Shown in pieces: positions 18,045 to 26,913 of a stretch of 64,000 bases of DNA. The stretch spans positions 3,224,001 to 3,288,000 of the forward strand of contig NZ_CP047027.1 of NCBI RefSeq assembly GCF_009797025.1, written 5' to 3'. A model generated the notes under the pieces. It was not told the origin of the DNA. It saw only the letters and a list, made by a program, of their open reading frames with translations, and did no database searches. Every line of letters begins with the position of its first letter. Positions within the stretch are counted from its first letter, which is position 1. The translations under genes were made by a program, and so were the position numbers. This DNA comes from Cellulophaga sp. L1A9. Lineage in GTDB: Bacteria; Bacteroidota; Bacteroidia; Flavobacteriales; Flavobacteriaceae.

Positions 18045-18052
18045 TATTTTTG
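18045..18052 (+). promoter_or_regulatory. -7 box before the 96-aa membrane protein and mutL
   Basis: TATTTTTG is an exact TAnnTTTG match. Its expected start point (about 18058) lies after the ATG at 18053, so that ATG cannot be the translation start of the following gene. Confidence 0.6.
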
Positions 18053-18076
18053 ATGCTGAATCATAACATTCTTATC

Positions 18077-18367
18077 TTGAGATTAAAAGGATTTAAACTT
18101 CGAACAAATACTAGTTTTAAATATGTGCCACGTTACATGGAGAACGATGGTGTGGAGAATCCTTATAAATTTGATTCTAAATTTTCCAAATATAAAGATG
18201 CATCCGTAAGTGGCGATTTTCGCGGCAGTTGGGGAGAAGCAAGAAAAGCTGGAAGAACCAAAGGGAATAGAGATATTAACTTTAGGCTAATAGCAATTAT
18301 TGCTGTCTTGGTTTTTATAGTTTGGTGGTTTTTTGATTTTGACTTATCCCTATTTACTAGATTTTAA
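18077..18367 (+). CDS. Small membrane protein upstream of mutL (TTG start)
   Basis: A 96-residue product is proposed from TTG at 18077 (reads MRLKGFKLRT). Flavobacterial homologues, often misnamed riboflavin synthase beta subunit because they lie beside ribH, begin with an F-K-x-Y-x-PRY region. Here that is FKYVPRY, and it lies upstream of the first usable ATG (18137, MENDGVENPYKF), so that ATG is too late. The ATG at 18053 is too close to the promoter. The middle is basic and rich in Gly/Arg. One membrane segment closes the protein (about residues 72-88, IAIIAVLVFIVWWFFDF). The stop overlaps the mutL ATG by one base. The function is unknown. Confidence 0.65.
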   Translation: MRLKGFKLRTNTSFKYVPRYMENDGVENPYKFDSKFSKYKDASVSGDFRGSWGEARKAGRTKGNRDINFRLIAIIAVLVFIVWWFFDFDLSLFTRF

Positions 18368-20220
18368 TGGCTGACATCATTCAACTTTTACCCGACCATG
18401 TTGCGAATCAAATTGCTGCTGGCGAGGTTGTGCAACGACCTGCTTCGGTTGTAAAAGAGCTGCTAGAGAATGCCATAGATGCAGGAGCAGACGCTATAAA
18501 ATTGATTATTAAAGACGGGGGTAAAGCCTTGATCCAAGTAGTAGATAATGGGGTGGGCATGAGTGCTACAGATGCACGTTTGAGTTTTGAGCGCCATGCA
18601 ACATCAAAAATAAAAAGTGCCGATGATTTATTCTGTCTTCATACAAAAGGATTTAGAGGAGAGGCACTTGCTTCCATTGCTGCTATTGCACATGTAGAGT
18701 TGCTTACTAAAACAGCAACAGATGAAATAGGAGTGCAATTAAAGGTAGAAGGCAGTAAAATAAGTTCTCAAGAGCCTACAGTAACACCTAAAGGAACGTC
18801 GTTTTGCGTAAAGAATCTATTTTTTAATATTCCCGCCAGGCGTAATTTTTTAAAATCTAATCAAGTAGAGTTTCGGCATATTACGGATGAATTTCATCGT
18901 GTAGCCTTAGCACATCCAGATATACAATTTCATTTTTATAACAATGGGAGTGAAATTTTTCATCTTCCTAAATCTAATTACAGACAACGGATTGTCAACG
19001 TATTTGGATCTAAAACCAATGAAAAACTTGTACCTGTAGAAGAGGAAACGCAAGTGGTTAAAATTTCTGGATTTATAAGCAAGCCAGAATTTTCTAAGAA
19101 GAGTAGAGGAGAGCAGTTTTTCTTTGTGAATAATAGGTTTATCAAGAGCCCATATTTACACCATGCTGTGGTTAGTGCTTTTGAAGGTTTAATAAAATCT
19201 GAAAACCATCCGGGATATTTTTTATATCTAGAGGTAGATCCGGCTTCGATAGATATTAATATACACCCTACAAAAACGGAGATAAAGTTTGATGATGAAC
19301 ACACGGTATACGCCTTATTGCGTTCGGCGATTAAACATGCTTTAGGGCAATTTAATGTAGTGCCTGCTTTAGATTTTGAGGCAGACCAAAATTTAGAGAC
19401 CCCATATAATTATAAAGCAAAGCTTGCGGAAGTGCCAAGAGTATCTGTAGATGCTAGTTTTAATCCGTTTGCAGATGATACTCCTAAAACGGCACATAGA
19501 ACGCCTAATTACGAGAAGCCTAGTACCAAGGGGTGGGAGAATTTGTATGTTGGTTTGGAGTCTAAAGTAGGTAAAGAAGCAGATTTTAGTAGCGTAAGCT
19601 TTGAATCGGAAACAATTACAGGGTCTATTTTTGATACCGGCACAGAAACGATAGATTCCGTGTCTACCACATTTCAATTAAAACGTAAGTACATCGTTAC
19701 TACGATTAAGTCTGGAATGATTATTATAGACCAGAGTAGAGCGCACCAACGCGTATTGTATGAAAATTTCTTAAAAAATATCACGATTAAAGAAGGGGTG
19801 AGTCAGCAATTACTTTTTCCTTTGCAATTAAATTTTTCTACAACAGAGGTAAACATCATCAAGGAGATAATAGATAGCTTAATAAATTTAGGTTTTGCCT
19901 TTGATGCCATAGAAGAAGGAAATGTTTTAATTTCTGGCGTACCTTTATTGGTACCAGAAAGTGAAGTAGGAATGGTGTTAGATCAACTTATTTCTGACTA
20001 TCAAATGGATACCCCAGAAGATAGTTTTTCACAATCCGATATAGTGGCTAAAACCTTAAGTAAAACCTTAGCAGTAAAAACAGGAGAACAATTAGATAGT
20101 GAATCGCAATTGGCCTTAGTTAACAATTTATTTGCGTGTAAGGAATTTAAGATTAGTCCGTTTAATAAACCAATATATATTACCCTTACCGGTGAAGATA
20201 TAGATAAAAAATTCTTTTAA
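18367..20220 (+). CDS. mutL: DNA mismatch repair protein MutL
   Basis: The 617-residue protein has an N-terminal GHKL ATPase (IAAGEVVQRPASVVKELLEN, DNGVGM, TKGFRGEALASI) and a C-terminal dimerisation domain. The canonical endonuclease motif DQHAxxExxxxE reads D455-Q-S-R-A-H-Q-R-V-L-Y-E466, with His, Ala and the first Glu replaced. The late CPHGRP motif reads SPFNKP (597-602). It therefore should act as an ATP-driven matchmaker for MutS, but nicking activity is doubtful. It is followed without a gap by two rhomboid genes. Confidence 0.96.
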   Translation: MADIIQLLPDHVANQIAAGEVVQRPASVVKELLENAIDAGADAIKLIIKDGGKALIQVVDNGVGMSATDARLSFERHATSKIKSADDLFCLHTKGFRGEALASIAAIAHVELLTKTATDEIGVQLKVEGSKISSQEPTVTPKGTSFCVKNLFFNIPARRNFLKSNQVEFRHITDEFHRVALAHPDIQFHFYNNGSEIFHLPKSNYRQRIVNVFGSKTNEKLVPVEEETQVVKISGFISKPEFSKKSRGEQFFFVNNRFIKSPYLHHAVVSAFEGLIKSENHPGYFLYLEVDPASIDINIHPTKTEIKFDDEHTVYALLRSAIKHALGQFNVVPALDFEADQNLETPYNYKAKLAEVPRVSVDASFNPFADDTPKTAHRTPNYEKPSTKGWENLYVGLESKVGKEADFSSVSFESETITGSIFDTGTETIDSVSTTFQLKRKYIVTTIKSGMIIIDQSRAHQRVLYENFLKNITIKEGVSQQLLFPLQLNFSTTEVNIIKEIIDSLINLGFAFDAIEEGNVLISGVPLLVPESEVGMVLDQLISDYQMDTPEDSFSQSDIVAKTLSKTLAVKTGEQLDSESQLALVNNLFACKEFKISPFNKPIYITLTGEDIDKKFF

Positions 20221-20964
20221 ATGATTAGAATTACAGACACTGTAAAGCATTTAATTATCATAAATGTATTGTTCTTTGTGGCTACTTTAATGGTAGGAGA
20301 TCAAATGTATCAATGGTTTGCTTTGTGGTTTCCAAAGAATGAGAACTTTCAAATTTGGCAATTAGTTACTCATATGTTTATGCATGGAGGTGTGTCGCAT
20401 ATTCTTTTTAATATGTTTGGACTTTGGATGTTTGGCTCCCCAGTTGAGGAGTATTTGGGAAAGAAGCAATTTCTGTTCTTGTATTTTTCTGCAGGATTAG
20501 GAGCGGTACTTTTTCAGTTGGGTTTTTATTATTATGAATACTTACCTGCTTATTCAGATTTAATTAGTTCTGGACTTTCAGGAGATCAAATTGTACAAAT
20601 GCTGAGTTCTAATCAGCTTTTAGAAACAGTAAGTGATGCACAACGCCTTAAGTTGCAAGAGATGTTTCCTGTGTACAATTCCTCTATGGTAGGTGCTTCT
20701 GGTTGTATTATGGGTGTTTTGGCTGCCTTTGGGGTAATGAAGCCAAATGCTGAATTAATGTTGATATTTTTACCCATTCCTATAAAAGCGAAATATTTTA
20801 TTCCTGGAATTATTTTATTAGATCTTTTCTCTGCACTTTCAGGAAAATCTTATTTTAGTCCTAGTAATACTGCATTTATGGCCCACGTTGGAGGAGCTAT
20901 ATTTGGTTTTATTATGATGTGGTATTGGAAGAAAAATTCATTTAATAAGAATCGTTGGGACTAA
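20221..20964 (+). CDS. Rhomboid family intramembrane serine protease (first of two)
   Basis: The 247-residue membrane protein has about six membrane segments. Rhomboid features are HMFMHGGVSHILFNMFGLWMFG (the conserved HxxxN region), the nucleophile Ser160 in GASGCIMG and His222 in AHVGGAIFGF. It cleaves membrane proteins within the bilayer; substrates are unknown. A loop insertion (about 105-150) separates segments 3 and 4. It starts directly after the mutL stop and is followed one base later by a second rhomboid gene. Confidence 0.92.
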   Translation: MIRITDTVKHLIIINVLFFVATLMVGDQMYQWFALWFPKNENFQIWQLVTHMFMHGGVSHILFNMFGLWMFGSPVEEYLGKKQFLFLYFSAGLGAVLFQLGFYYYEYLPAYSDLISSGLSGDQIVQMLSSNQLLETVSDAQRLKLQEMFPVYNSSMVGASGCIMGVLAAFGVMKPNAELMLIFLPIPIKAKYFIPGIILLDLFSALSGKSYFSPSNTAFMAHVGGAIFGFIMMWYWKKNSFNKNRWD

Positions 20965-20965
20965 T

Positions 20966-21835
20966 ATGGCAGTAAATTTAAAGTATCAGTTTGCACGATT
21001 AAATATTGCAGAAAAGCTTATAGTGGTGAACGTGCTAATATTCATCATTACGCGTTTGGTTGCTGTTCTTTTTAGGATAGATGTAGATGCTATTGTGCAT
21101 TGGTTTGAACTCCCTAAAGATTTTGGTACTTTTATAATGCAGCCGTGGTCTATTGTTACCTATGCCTTTTTTCATGGTGATTTTGGTCATATTTTTTGGA
21201 ATATGATCATGCTGTATTTTACAGGAAGAATATTTATGAACCTTTTTGGGGAACGTAAATTTGTAAATGTATATTTCTTAGGAGCTATATTTGGGGGGCT
21301 ATTATTTATCGTAAGCTACAATATATTCCCAGCGCTAATAGGTTTAAATAATTCTTTAATTGGTGCATCTGCTGCAGTAATGGCAGTGCTAATTTTTGTG
21401 TGTACTTATACGCCAAACCAAGAAGTGAGAGTCATATTTTTTAATGTAAAACTTTGGCACGTAGGCGTTGTCTTTGTGCTGATAGATTTGTTTTTTATTG
21501 GAGGAGGAGTGAATATAGGCGGACGATTGTCGCACCTTGGTGGTGCTTTTTTGGGGTATTTTTATGCAAGCCAATTAACACAAGGGCGCGATATTGGATC
21601 AGGATTTTCTAATTTATTAGACCGCATTCAAAACTTATTTAAAAAAGAAAAGAAAGCGCCATTAAAAACAGTATACCGGAAACCTAGTAGTACGACTGTA
21701 CATAAAAATGCAGCATCAGATAAAGAAAAACACCAACGGCAAATAGATATTATTTTAGATAAGATTAGTAAATCTGGCTACGAGAGTCTTTCTAAAGCAG
21801 AAAAAGACTTCTTATTCAAAGCAGGTAAAGAATAA
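20966..21835 (+). CDS. Rhomboid family intramembrane serine protease (second of two)
   Basis: The 289-residue protein has the nucleophile Ser135 in IGASAAVMA and His190 in LSHLGGAFLGY, with FFHGDFGHIFWNM as the conserved early motif. A basic cytosolic tail (about 215-289), absent from the first rhomboid, ends in a helical segment. It differs too much from its neighbour to be a recent duplicate. Substrates are unknown. It is part of the mutL transcript. Confidence 0.92.
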   Translation: MAVNLKYQFARLNIAEKLIVVNVLIFIITRLVAVLFRIDVDAIVHWFELPKDFGTFIMQPWSIVTYAFFHGDFGHIFWNMIMLYFTGRIFMNLFGERKFVNVYFLGAIFGGLLFIVSYNIFPALIGLNNSLIGASAAVMAVLIFVCTYTPNQEVRVIFFNVKLWHVGVVFVLIDLFFIGGGVNIGGRLSHLGGAFLGYFYASQLTQGRDIGSGFSNLLDRIQNLFKKEKKAPLKTVYRKPSSTTVHKNAASDKEKHQRQIDIILDKISKSGYESLSKAEKDFLFKAGKE

Positions 21836-21839
21836 CTAG

Positions 21840-22859
21840 GTGCGGATACAAACTTTTTTTAGCAAGATTTTTTTTGGACTTAATATTCTTCTGGGAATAC
21901 TACTTCTGCTGTCTTGTTTAGTACCTTATATTTCTTTAGAAACAGTTCCTTTTGTTGCCTTTTTTAGTCTTACCATTCCCATCTTGGTATTGTCAAATTT
22001 ATTGTTTTTACTATTTTACGTATTTGGAAGAAACAAAAGAGCGTTTTTTTCTTTTTTTGTTTTATTGATTAGTTATGTGTCTTTGAGTTCATTCTTTAAA
22101 CTGCGTTTTTCTAGTGATACGGATACCGCTGCAGATATATCAATCATGACGTTTAACGTTCGTAGTTTTAATAGAAATATGAATATTAAAAATACGGCAG
22201 TTTTTGAAGAAACTTTAGATTTAATAACGACAGAGCGTCCAGATGTAATTTGTTTTCAAGAGTTTTATTATAAAAAGCTGAAGGATTTTAAGAATTACAA
22301 ATACAACTACCTAGAGTATATCAATAATCCGGGTAAAGTTAAATTGGGCTTCTATTCTAAGTACCCCATCATTAATAAAGGTTTGATAAATTTTCCCGAA
22401 AGTCCTAATAATGCTGCTTTCGTGGATATCGTGGTGAAAAATGATACTGTACGGATTTATAATCTTCATTTAGAGTCGTTACGTGTAATTCCTGATAAGG
22501 ATATTATAGCGCAAGAAGAGTCTATGAAATTATATAAAAGACTTGCCAATTCTTTTAAAAAACAACAACAGCAAGCAGAAATAATTAAGAAGCATAAAGA
22601 AGATTCTCCTTATAAAGTTATAATCTGTGGCGATTTCAATGGTACACAATATTCTAATGTATATAAAACCATTAGAGGCGATATGCAGGATACTTTTCAA
22701 GAAAAAGGGTCTGGATACGGGAGAACCTACAATTTTAAATACTACCCTGTTCGTATAGATTTTATTCTGTTGGATGATAGTTTTGAAGTGCTATCCCATA
22801 AAAATTACAATGTAAAACTATCAGATCATTTTCCGGTCATGACCTCATTCAACTTCTAA
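21840..22859 (+). CDS. Membrane-anchored endonuclease/exonuclease/phosphatase family protein
   Basis: The 339-residue product starts at GTG (21840), four bases after the rhomboid stop. Three hydrophobic segments (about 10-30, 38-60, 68-85) precede an EEP domain with SIMTFNVRSFN, ICFQEFY (metal-binding Glu), IYNLHLES, VIICGDFNGTQYS and the final LSDHFPVM (catalytic Asp-His). The family hydrolyses phosphodiesters in nucleic acids, lipids or sugars. Here the active site probably faces the periplasm. Its last 15 bases overlap the end of the convergent DUF6122 gene. Confidence 0.87.
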   Translation: MRIQTFFSKIFFGLNILLGILLLLSCLVPYISLETVPFVAFFSLTIPILVLSNLLFLLFYVFGRNKRAFFSFFVLLISYVSLSSFFKLRFSSDTDTAADISIMTFNVRSFNRNMNIKNTAVFEETLDLITTERPDVICFQEFYYKKLKDFKNYKYNYLEYINNPGKVKLGFYSKYPIINKGLINFPESPNNAAFVDIVVKNDTVRIYNLHLESLRVIPDKDIIAQEESMKLYKRLANSFKKQQQQAEIIKKHKEDSPYKVIICGDFNGTQYSNVYKTIRGDMQDTFQEKGSGYGRTYNFKYYPVRIDFILLDDSFEVLSHKNYNVKLSDHFPVMTSFNF

Positions 22860-23171
22860 CTGCATTAAATAGCAATCTGTTGCGTCTGCGACCATGTGTA
22901 GCAATAATGCAATCCCAAAAATTCTCGTCTTTCTAAAAAATAACAAGCCAAAATAAATAACAATAGCCCAATATTGGTGAAAGAAATGAAAGTTGATGCT
23001 ACACCTGTTGGGATCAAAAATACGTGCAGCAAAAAGATGGTCTACGTCAATTATAATAGCTGCTAAAAGTATAATAATGGCCCTAGCTCTAGTTTCTCTT
23101 TTAAAAAATAGGATGCCTATTAGAATGGGGACTACAAAATGAATTCCGTAATGGGCTATAAACCTAAGCAT
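22845..23171 (-). CDS. DUF6122 family membrane protein
   Basis: The 108-residue, strongly hydrophobic protein has about four membrane segments and conserved polar spots (IDVDHLFAARIFDPNRC, CSINFHFFH, LLHMVADATDC) that recall metal-dependent membrane hydrolases of the YdjM type, on a smaller scale. The function is unknown. It overlaps the WbqC gene by eight bases at its start and the EEP gene at its end. Confidence 0.72.
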   Translation of the reverse strand: MLRFIAHYGIHFVVPILIGILFFKRETRARAIIILLAAIIIDVDHLFAARIFDPNRCSINFHFFHQYWAIVIYFGLLFFRKTRIFGIALLLHMVADATDCYLMQLEVE

Positions 23172-23799
23172 CTAAAAAATCAAGTGGCATTTGCTCTAGA
23201 TAGCTTAGGGCATTGGTACCTTCATTAAAGAGTAAGTCTAGGATGCTTAAATTATCAATAAAGCCATTTCGGTCTCCAAATACTTGAACATAAGGTTCTT
23301 GAGGAATGTTTACTTGTTTTTTGGCATCTATGAGGTAGCGGCCATCATGACTGTCATCTTCTGGAGTCTTGTGAAAGATTTTTGTTTTAATTGCTGGCAT
23401 GTCTAGTTGTAAACATTCACAAGCAATTTCTATCGTTCTAAGATTAAATTCTAGTAGTGAGTCAAAAGTTTTAGTATATAATTCAGATATTTCATCTTCA
23501 TAGAACTCAAAGAACGGAGATGTTCTATAAGCGGTTTGTAGGGTTCGCCAGTGCTGACGTTGCCATGCATACTTATTGTCAATTAAAACCTCTGCATACG
23601 CGTTTGCCCCTTTATTCTTTCCGTTGTGTTTGATAGGAATACTTAAAGTATGAAAGCCACGATCATTCGCAATATTACAACGGTTTCTGAAACTTTGCTT
23701 TTGATAATTCCCAGATACTTCCCAAATAATATCTTTTTGGGCGATTACTGCAAAATTGGTCAGGTTCAGAAAATAACCTGGATGCATTAAAACTTTCAT
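23164..23799 (-). CDS. WbqC family protein
   Basis: The 211-residue cytosolic protein has the WbqC-like signature: YFLNLTNFAVIAQKDIIWEV near the N-terminus and FRNRCNIANDRG and WQRQHWRTLQTAYRTSPFFE in the middle. Members occur with polysaccharide synthesis genes in some bacteria, but in flavobacteria the gene stands beside lepB and its role is unclear. It begins nine bases after lepB. Confidence 0.85.
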   Translation of the reverse strand: MKVLMHPGYFLNLTNFAVIAQKDIIWEVSGNYQKQSFRNRCNIANDRGFHTLSIPIKHNGKNKGANAYAEVLIDNKYAWQRQHWRTLQTAYRTSPFFEFYEDEISELYTKTFDSLLEFNLRTIEIACECLQLDMPAIKTKIFHKTPEDDSHDGRYLIDAKKQVNIPQEPYVQVFGDRNGFIDNLSILDLLFNEGTNALSYLEQMPLDFLDA

Positions 23800-23808
23800 A
23801 AGTGTGTA

Positions 23809-25509
23809 TTATTCTTTTTTAGCCTTTTTCTTTTTTCTGAAATAATCAAATCCGAAATAAGCAACTAAAAGGATTAAGAAATATTTGAAATAGGAGGTAG
23901 GTTCACCATCGCCGCTAACGGTAGTAAATACTCGTTCCCAACGAATATTCCAATTTTTAAACCCTTCTGTAAAATGGTCAATACTCATCCAGATAAAAAT
24001 AGGCGTACCTACAATATGATCTTCAGGTACGTAGCCCCAAATTCTACTGTCTTCAGATCGATGTCTGTTGTCTCCCATCATCCAATAATACCCTTGGCTA
24101 AAAGTGTACTGATCTGTTTTAACACCATCAATCAGGATCTGATTTCCAGAAACGGAAAGGGTATGATGTTCGTAATCACGGATAATTTTTTTATAATACG
24201 GTAAATTTTCAAGAGTCAGTTTTAATGTTTGCCCTTTTTCAGGAAGGTAAACAGGACCAAAATTATCAACTGTGCCTTCTAAGTTTTTGTTCTGAGGGAA
24301 AACCCCCATGTTCTTATTGTGTTCGCTAAAGCGTTTTACTTCAATGATGCCTGCTTTGCCTACTAAAGCTGCTGCTTCAGCATCCGTCATATTAAACAAC
24401 GCCATATTTTTTACATTCTCAGCTTTCAAGAACGAAGCGACATTGTTGGCAGAAAAGCGACCAGTATAGTAATTGTAGGTAGCATCAGACTTTATAAGTT
24501 CTAGAGTTGTTCTAGTCTTTAAGATTTCTCTTGCTTTATCTTGCAACAAGACTTCTTTAGGGATTTTGATGACGCCATCAACGTAATTTTGCATCCCACC
24601 CGCTAAATTAATTATAGTCTTGTCTATATCTTTATCAGCAATTACCGTATGGTAAAATTGTGGTTTTGCTCTATCTGATAAGACGAGTTTTTCACCATTG
24701 ATATATACATCTCCATTGATAACAGAAAGCGAATCTCCAGGAGTACCTACACAGCGCTTTACATAATTAGATTTTTTATCTACGGGCTTTATAACCCCTT
24801 TAGCTTTTTTAAAAAATTGATACACCGTATCTGCAGGCCAACTAAAAACTACAATATCATTCTTTTTCACCTTCTTAAACCCAGGTAATCTAAAATAGGG
24901 CAATTGAGGTTTTGTTAAATATGATTTTACGCCCAACACAGGAAGTGTATCATGTACCATTGGAGCGGCCACTGTGGTCATGGGTGTTCTTGCGCCGTAA
25001 TGAAATTTACTTACAAATAAGAAATCACCCACCAATAACGTTTTTTCTAAAGAAGCTGTTGGGATAACATAAGGTTGTACAAAATAAGTGTGTACAATAC
25101 TAGCGGCTACCACAGCAAAAACGATTGAACTTACCCATTCTCCAGCTACCGTTTTTGGTTGTAAACTTCTATCTTCAATATACGTTACATCAAGTGCGTA
25201 ATTGACATAGTAAGTATAAAAACCTAAAGTTAATAAGACCAACCAAGTGTCTAATAAAGTGTTTTTTCCGAAACTACGGATAGTCTCTACCCAAATTACA
25301 GGGAACATTAAAAGATTAATAATAGGAATAAATAATAAAATTACCCACCATTTAGGACGGTTGATAATTTTCATTAATATGATTGCGTTATATACAGGTA
25401 TTGCTGCTTCCCAACCTTTTCTTCCGGCTTTAATATATAATTTCCAAGTACCTAAAAAATGAATTACTTGAATAACTAGTATGAATATTAACCACTGTGT
25501 TCCGTTCAT
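23809..25509 (-). CDS. lepB: Signal peptidase I, long Bacteroidota form
   Basis: The 566-residue product, about twice the usual bacterial length, has an extra N-terminal membrane region (three segments within residues 1-110). The catalytic domain follows with Ser153 (IPTASLEKTL), Lys251 (NYVKRCVGTPGD) and MMGDNRHRSEDSRIWG. A large insertion lies between the lysine and the last motif, and a C-terminal membrane segment closes the protein. It removes signal peptides of exported proteins. The SM of the usual SM motif is SL here. Confidence 0.93.
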   Translation of the reverse strand: MNGTQWLIFILVIQVIHFLGTWKLYIKAGRKGWEAAIPVYNAIILMKIINRPKWWVILLFIPIINLLMFPVIWVETIRSFGKNTLLDTWLVLLTLGFYTYYVNYALDVTYIEDRSLQPKTVAGEWVSSIVFAVVAASIVHTYFVQPYVIPTASLEKTLLVGDFLFVSKFHYGARTPMTTVAAPMVHDTLPVLGVKSYLTKPQLPYFRLPGFKKVKKNDIVVFSWPADTVYQFFKKAKGVIKPVDKKSNYVKRCVGTPGDSLSVINGDVYINGEKLVLSDRAKPQFYHTVIADKDIDKTIINLAGGMQNYVDGVIKIPKEVLLQDKAREILKTRTTLELIKSDATYNYYTGRFSANNVASFLKAENVKNMALFNMTDAEAAALVGKAGIIEVKRFSEHNKNMGVFPQNKNLEGTVDNFGPVYLPEKGQTLKLTLENLPYYKKIIRDYEHHTLSVSGNQILIDGVKTDQYTFSQGYYWMMGDNRHRSEDSRIWGYVPEDHIVGTPIFIWMSIDHFTEGFKNWNIRWERVFTTVSGDGEPTSYFKYFLILLVAYFGFDYFRKKKKAKKE

Positions 25510-25540
25510 TATATGTTTTTAATTAATGCTGTATTTTATT

Positions 25541-26242
25541 TTAATCGATGTGTAACACGTCTTTCATAGAGAAAACTCCGTGCTTACCAATAATCCATTC
25601 TGCTGCAGTTAATGCGCCTAATGCAAAACCTTCTCTATTGTGTGCGGTGTGTTTAATTTCAATACTGTCTACGTGACTTTCGTAGGTGACACTGTGTGTC
25701 CCTGGAACGCTAGCTTCTCTAATTGCTATTATAGGCAAGACATGTTCTTTAGTCGCATCTAATTCCCAACTGGTATATGAGGTGTTTTTAATAATGCTTT
25801 CTGCTAATGTAATTGCGGTACCACTCGGAGCATCTAGTTTTTGTGTATGATGTATTTCTTCCAAAGAAACATGATAGTCTCTTAAGTTTGCCATCATCTT
25901 GGCTAAATAGTCGTTGAGTTCAAAAAATAAATTTACCCCTAAGCTAAAGTTTGAGGCGTATATAAAGGCACCATTATTCTCATTACACAAACCAACTGCA
26001 TCATCATAGCGGTCTAACCAACCTGTGGTACCACTAATAATAGGTGTTTTGTTTTCTAAGCACCTTTTTATATTATTAAATGCAGCTGAAGGTTGACTAA
26101 AATCAATCGCGACATCAAAAGTAGAAAAATCAATTTCTGTATCATCAATGTCTATTTTTGCTACTATGGTATGGTTCTTTTTTAAAGCTAAGGCTTCAAT
26201 CATTTTCCCCATTTTTCCATAACCGAATAGTGCAATCCTCAT
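25541..26242 (-). CDS. dapB: 4-hydroxy-tetrahydrodipicolinate reductase
   Basis: The 233-residue product has an N-terminal NAD(P)H-binding GYGKMGKM and the substrate-site motif EIHHTQKLDAPSGTA with the catalytic His-His-x-x-Lys. It reduces hydroxy-tetrahydrodipicolinate in the diaminopimelate/lysine pathway, needed for peptidoglycan. The short length and the missing first loop are normal for Bacteroidota. It lies between lepB and the DUF5683 gene in one minus-strand run. Confidence 0.94.
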   Translation of the reverse strand: MRIALFGYGKMGKMIEALALKKNHTIVAKIDIDDTEIDFSTFDVAIDFSQPSAAFNNIKRCLENKTPIISGTTGWLDRYDDAVGLCNENNGAFIYASNFSLGVNLFFELNDYLAKMMANLRDYHVSLEEIHHTQKLDAPSGTAITLAESIIKNTSYTSWELDATKEHVLPIIAIREASVPGTHSVTYESHVDSIEIKHTAHNREGFALGALTAAEWIIGKHGVFSMKDVLHID

Positions 26243-26247
26243 GATCT

Positions 26248-26913
26248 TTAAAATTTTATTGTGAGTGCCATACCATAATTTGGTTGGGCAGTAATTTCGT
26301 TGTAGTCTAAGTAAGGCTGAAAATCTACGCTTAAATTATCATCAACATTAAACTGTTTTAAGTGCGAATCTACATTGGCATCAATGATATTAAGTACGTA
26401 CATGCCAATAGTTACTAGTAACATTAAATCGCGATCTCTTTGGTAATTTTCTTGAGCATCTTGTAATGCATCTGTAGAAAATTCTGGTTCTGTAAGTTCG
26501 GTGTCGCTAAAAGGTGCTAAATCGTAAAATTCATCATCGGTGAAGCCCGCCAACCTCCGTTTGTAAGCCGTTCTAAAACGCTTGTATTGTGTGTTATTAA
26601 AGTCATAGGAGTAAATTGTTACTCCTAACACAGCATATACAATTGGTACTTTCCAATATCTTTTATTATACACCTGTCCAAGTCCAGGAATAATGGCAGA
26701 ATAAAACGCAGCCTTAGCTGGAGATAATGGATTTATCTCAACTCGTTTTTCAAAAACAGAGTCTTGCACTACAATACCCTGACTTTTTAAATCAGTTTGA
26801 ATGCTGTCTAATTGTGTATCTTCTTTTTGGGTAGTTTTTTCCTCTTCTTGTGCGAATGTCGCAAAAGTAAAGCCTACAAAAATCAGTAGTAAAAATATGT
26901 TCCTATTCACCAA
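26248..26913 (-). CDS. DUF5683 family membrane protein
   Basis: The 221-residue product has a signal-like segment (residues 1-21), then a charged stretch and the DUF5683 core (PAKAAFYSAIIPGLGQVYNKRYWKVP) with one or two membrane helices (about 85-105 and 165-185). A beta-rich end (YGMALTIKF) follows. The PGLGQ-Y-N-x-x-YWK pattern is typical of this Bacteroidota family. The function is unknown; it regularly follows parB. Confidence 0.85.
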   Translation of the reverse strand: MVNRNIFLLLIFVGFTFATFAQEEEKTTQKEDTQLDSIQTDLKSQGIVVQDSVFEKRVEINPLSPAKAAFYSAIIPGLGQVYNKRYWKVPIVYAVLGVTIYSYDFNNTQYKRFRTAYKRRLAGFTDDEFYDLAPFSDTELTEPEFSTDALQDAQENYQRDRDLMLLVTIGMYVLNIIDANVDSHLKQFNVDDNLSVDFQPYLDYNEITAQPNYGMALTIKF

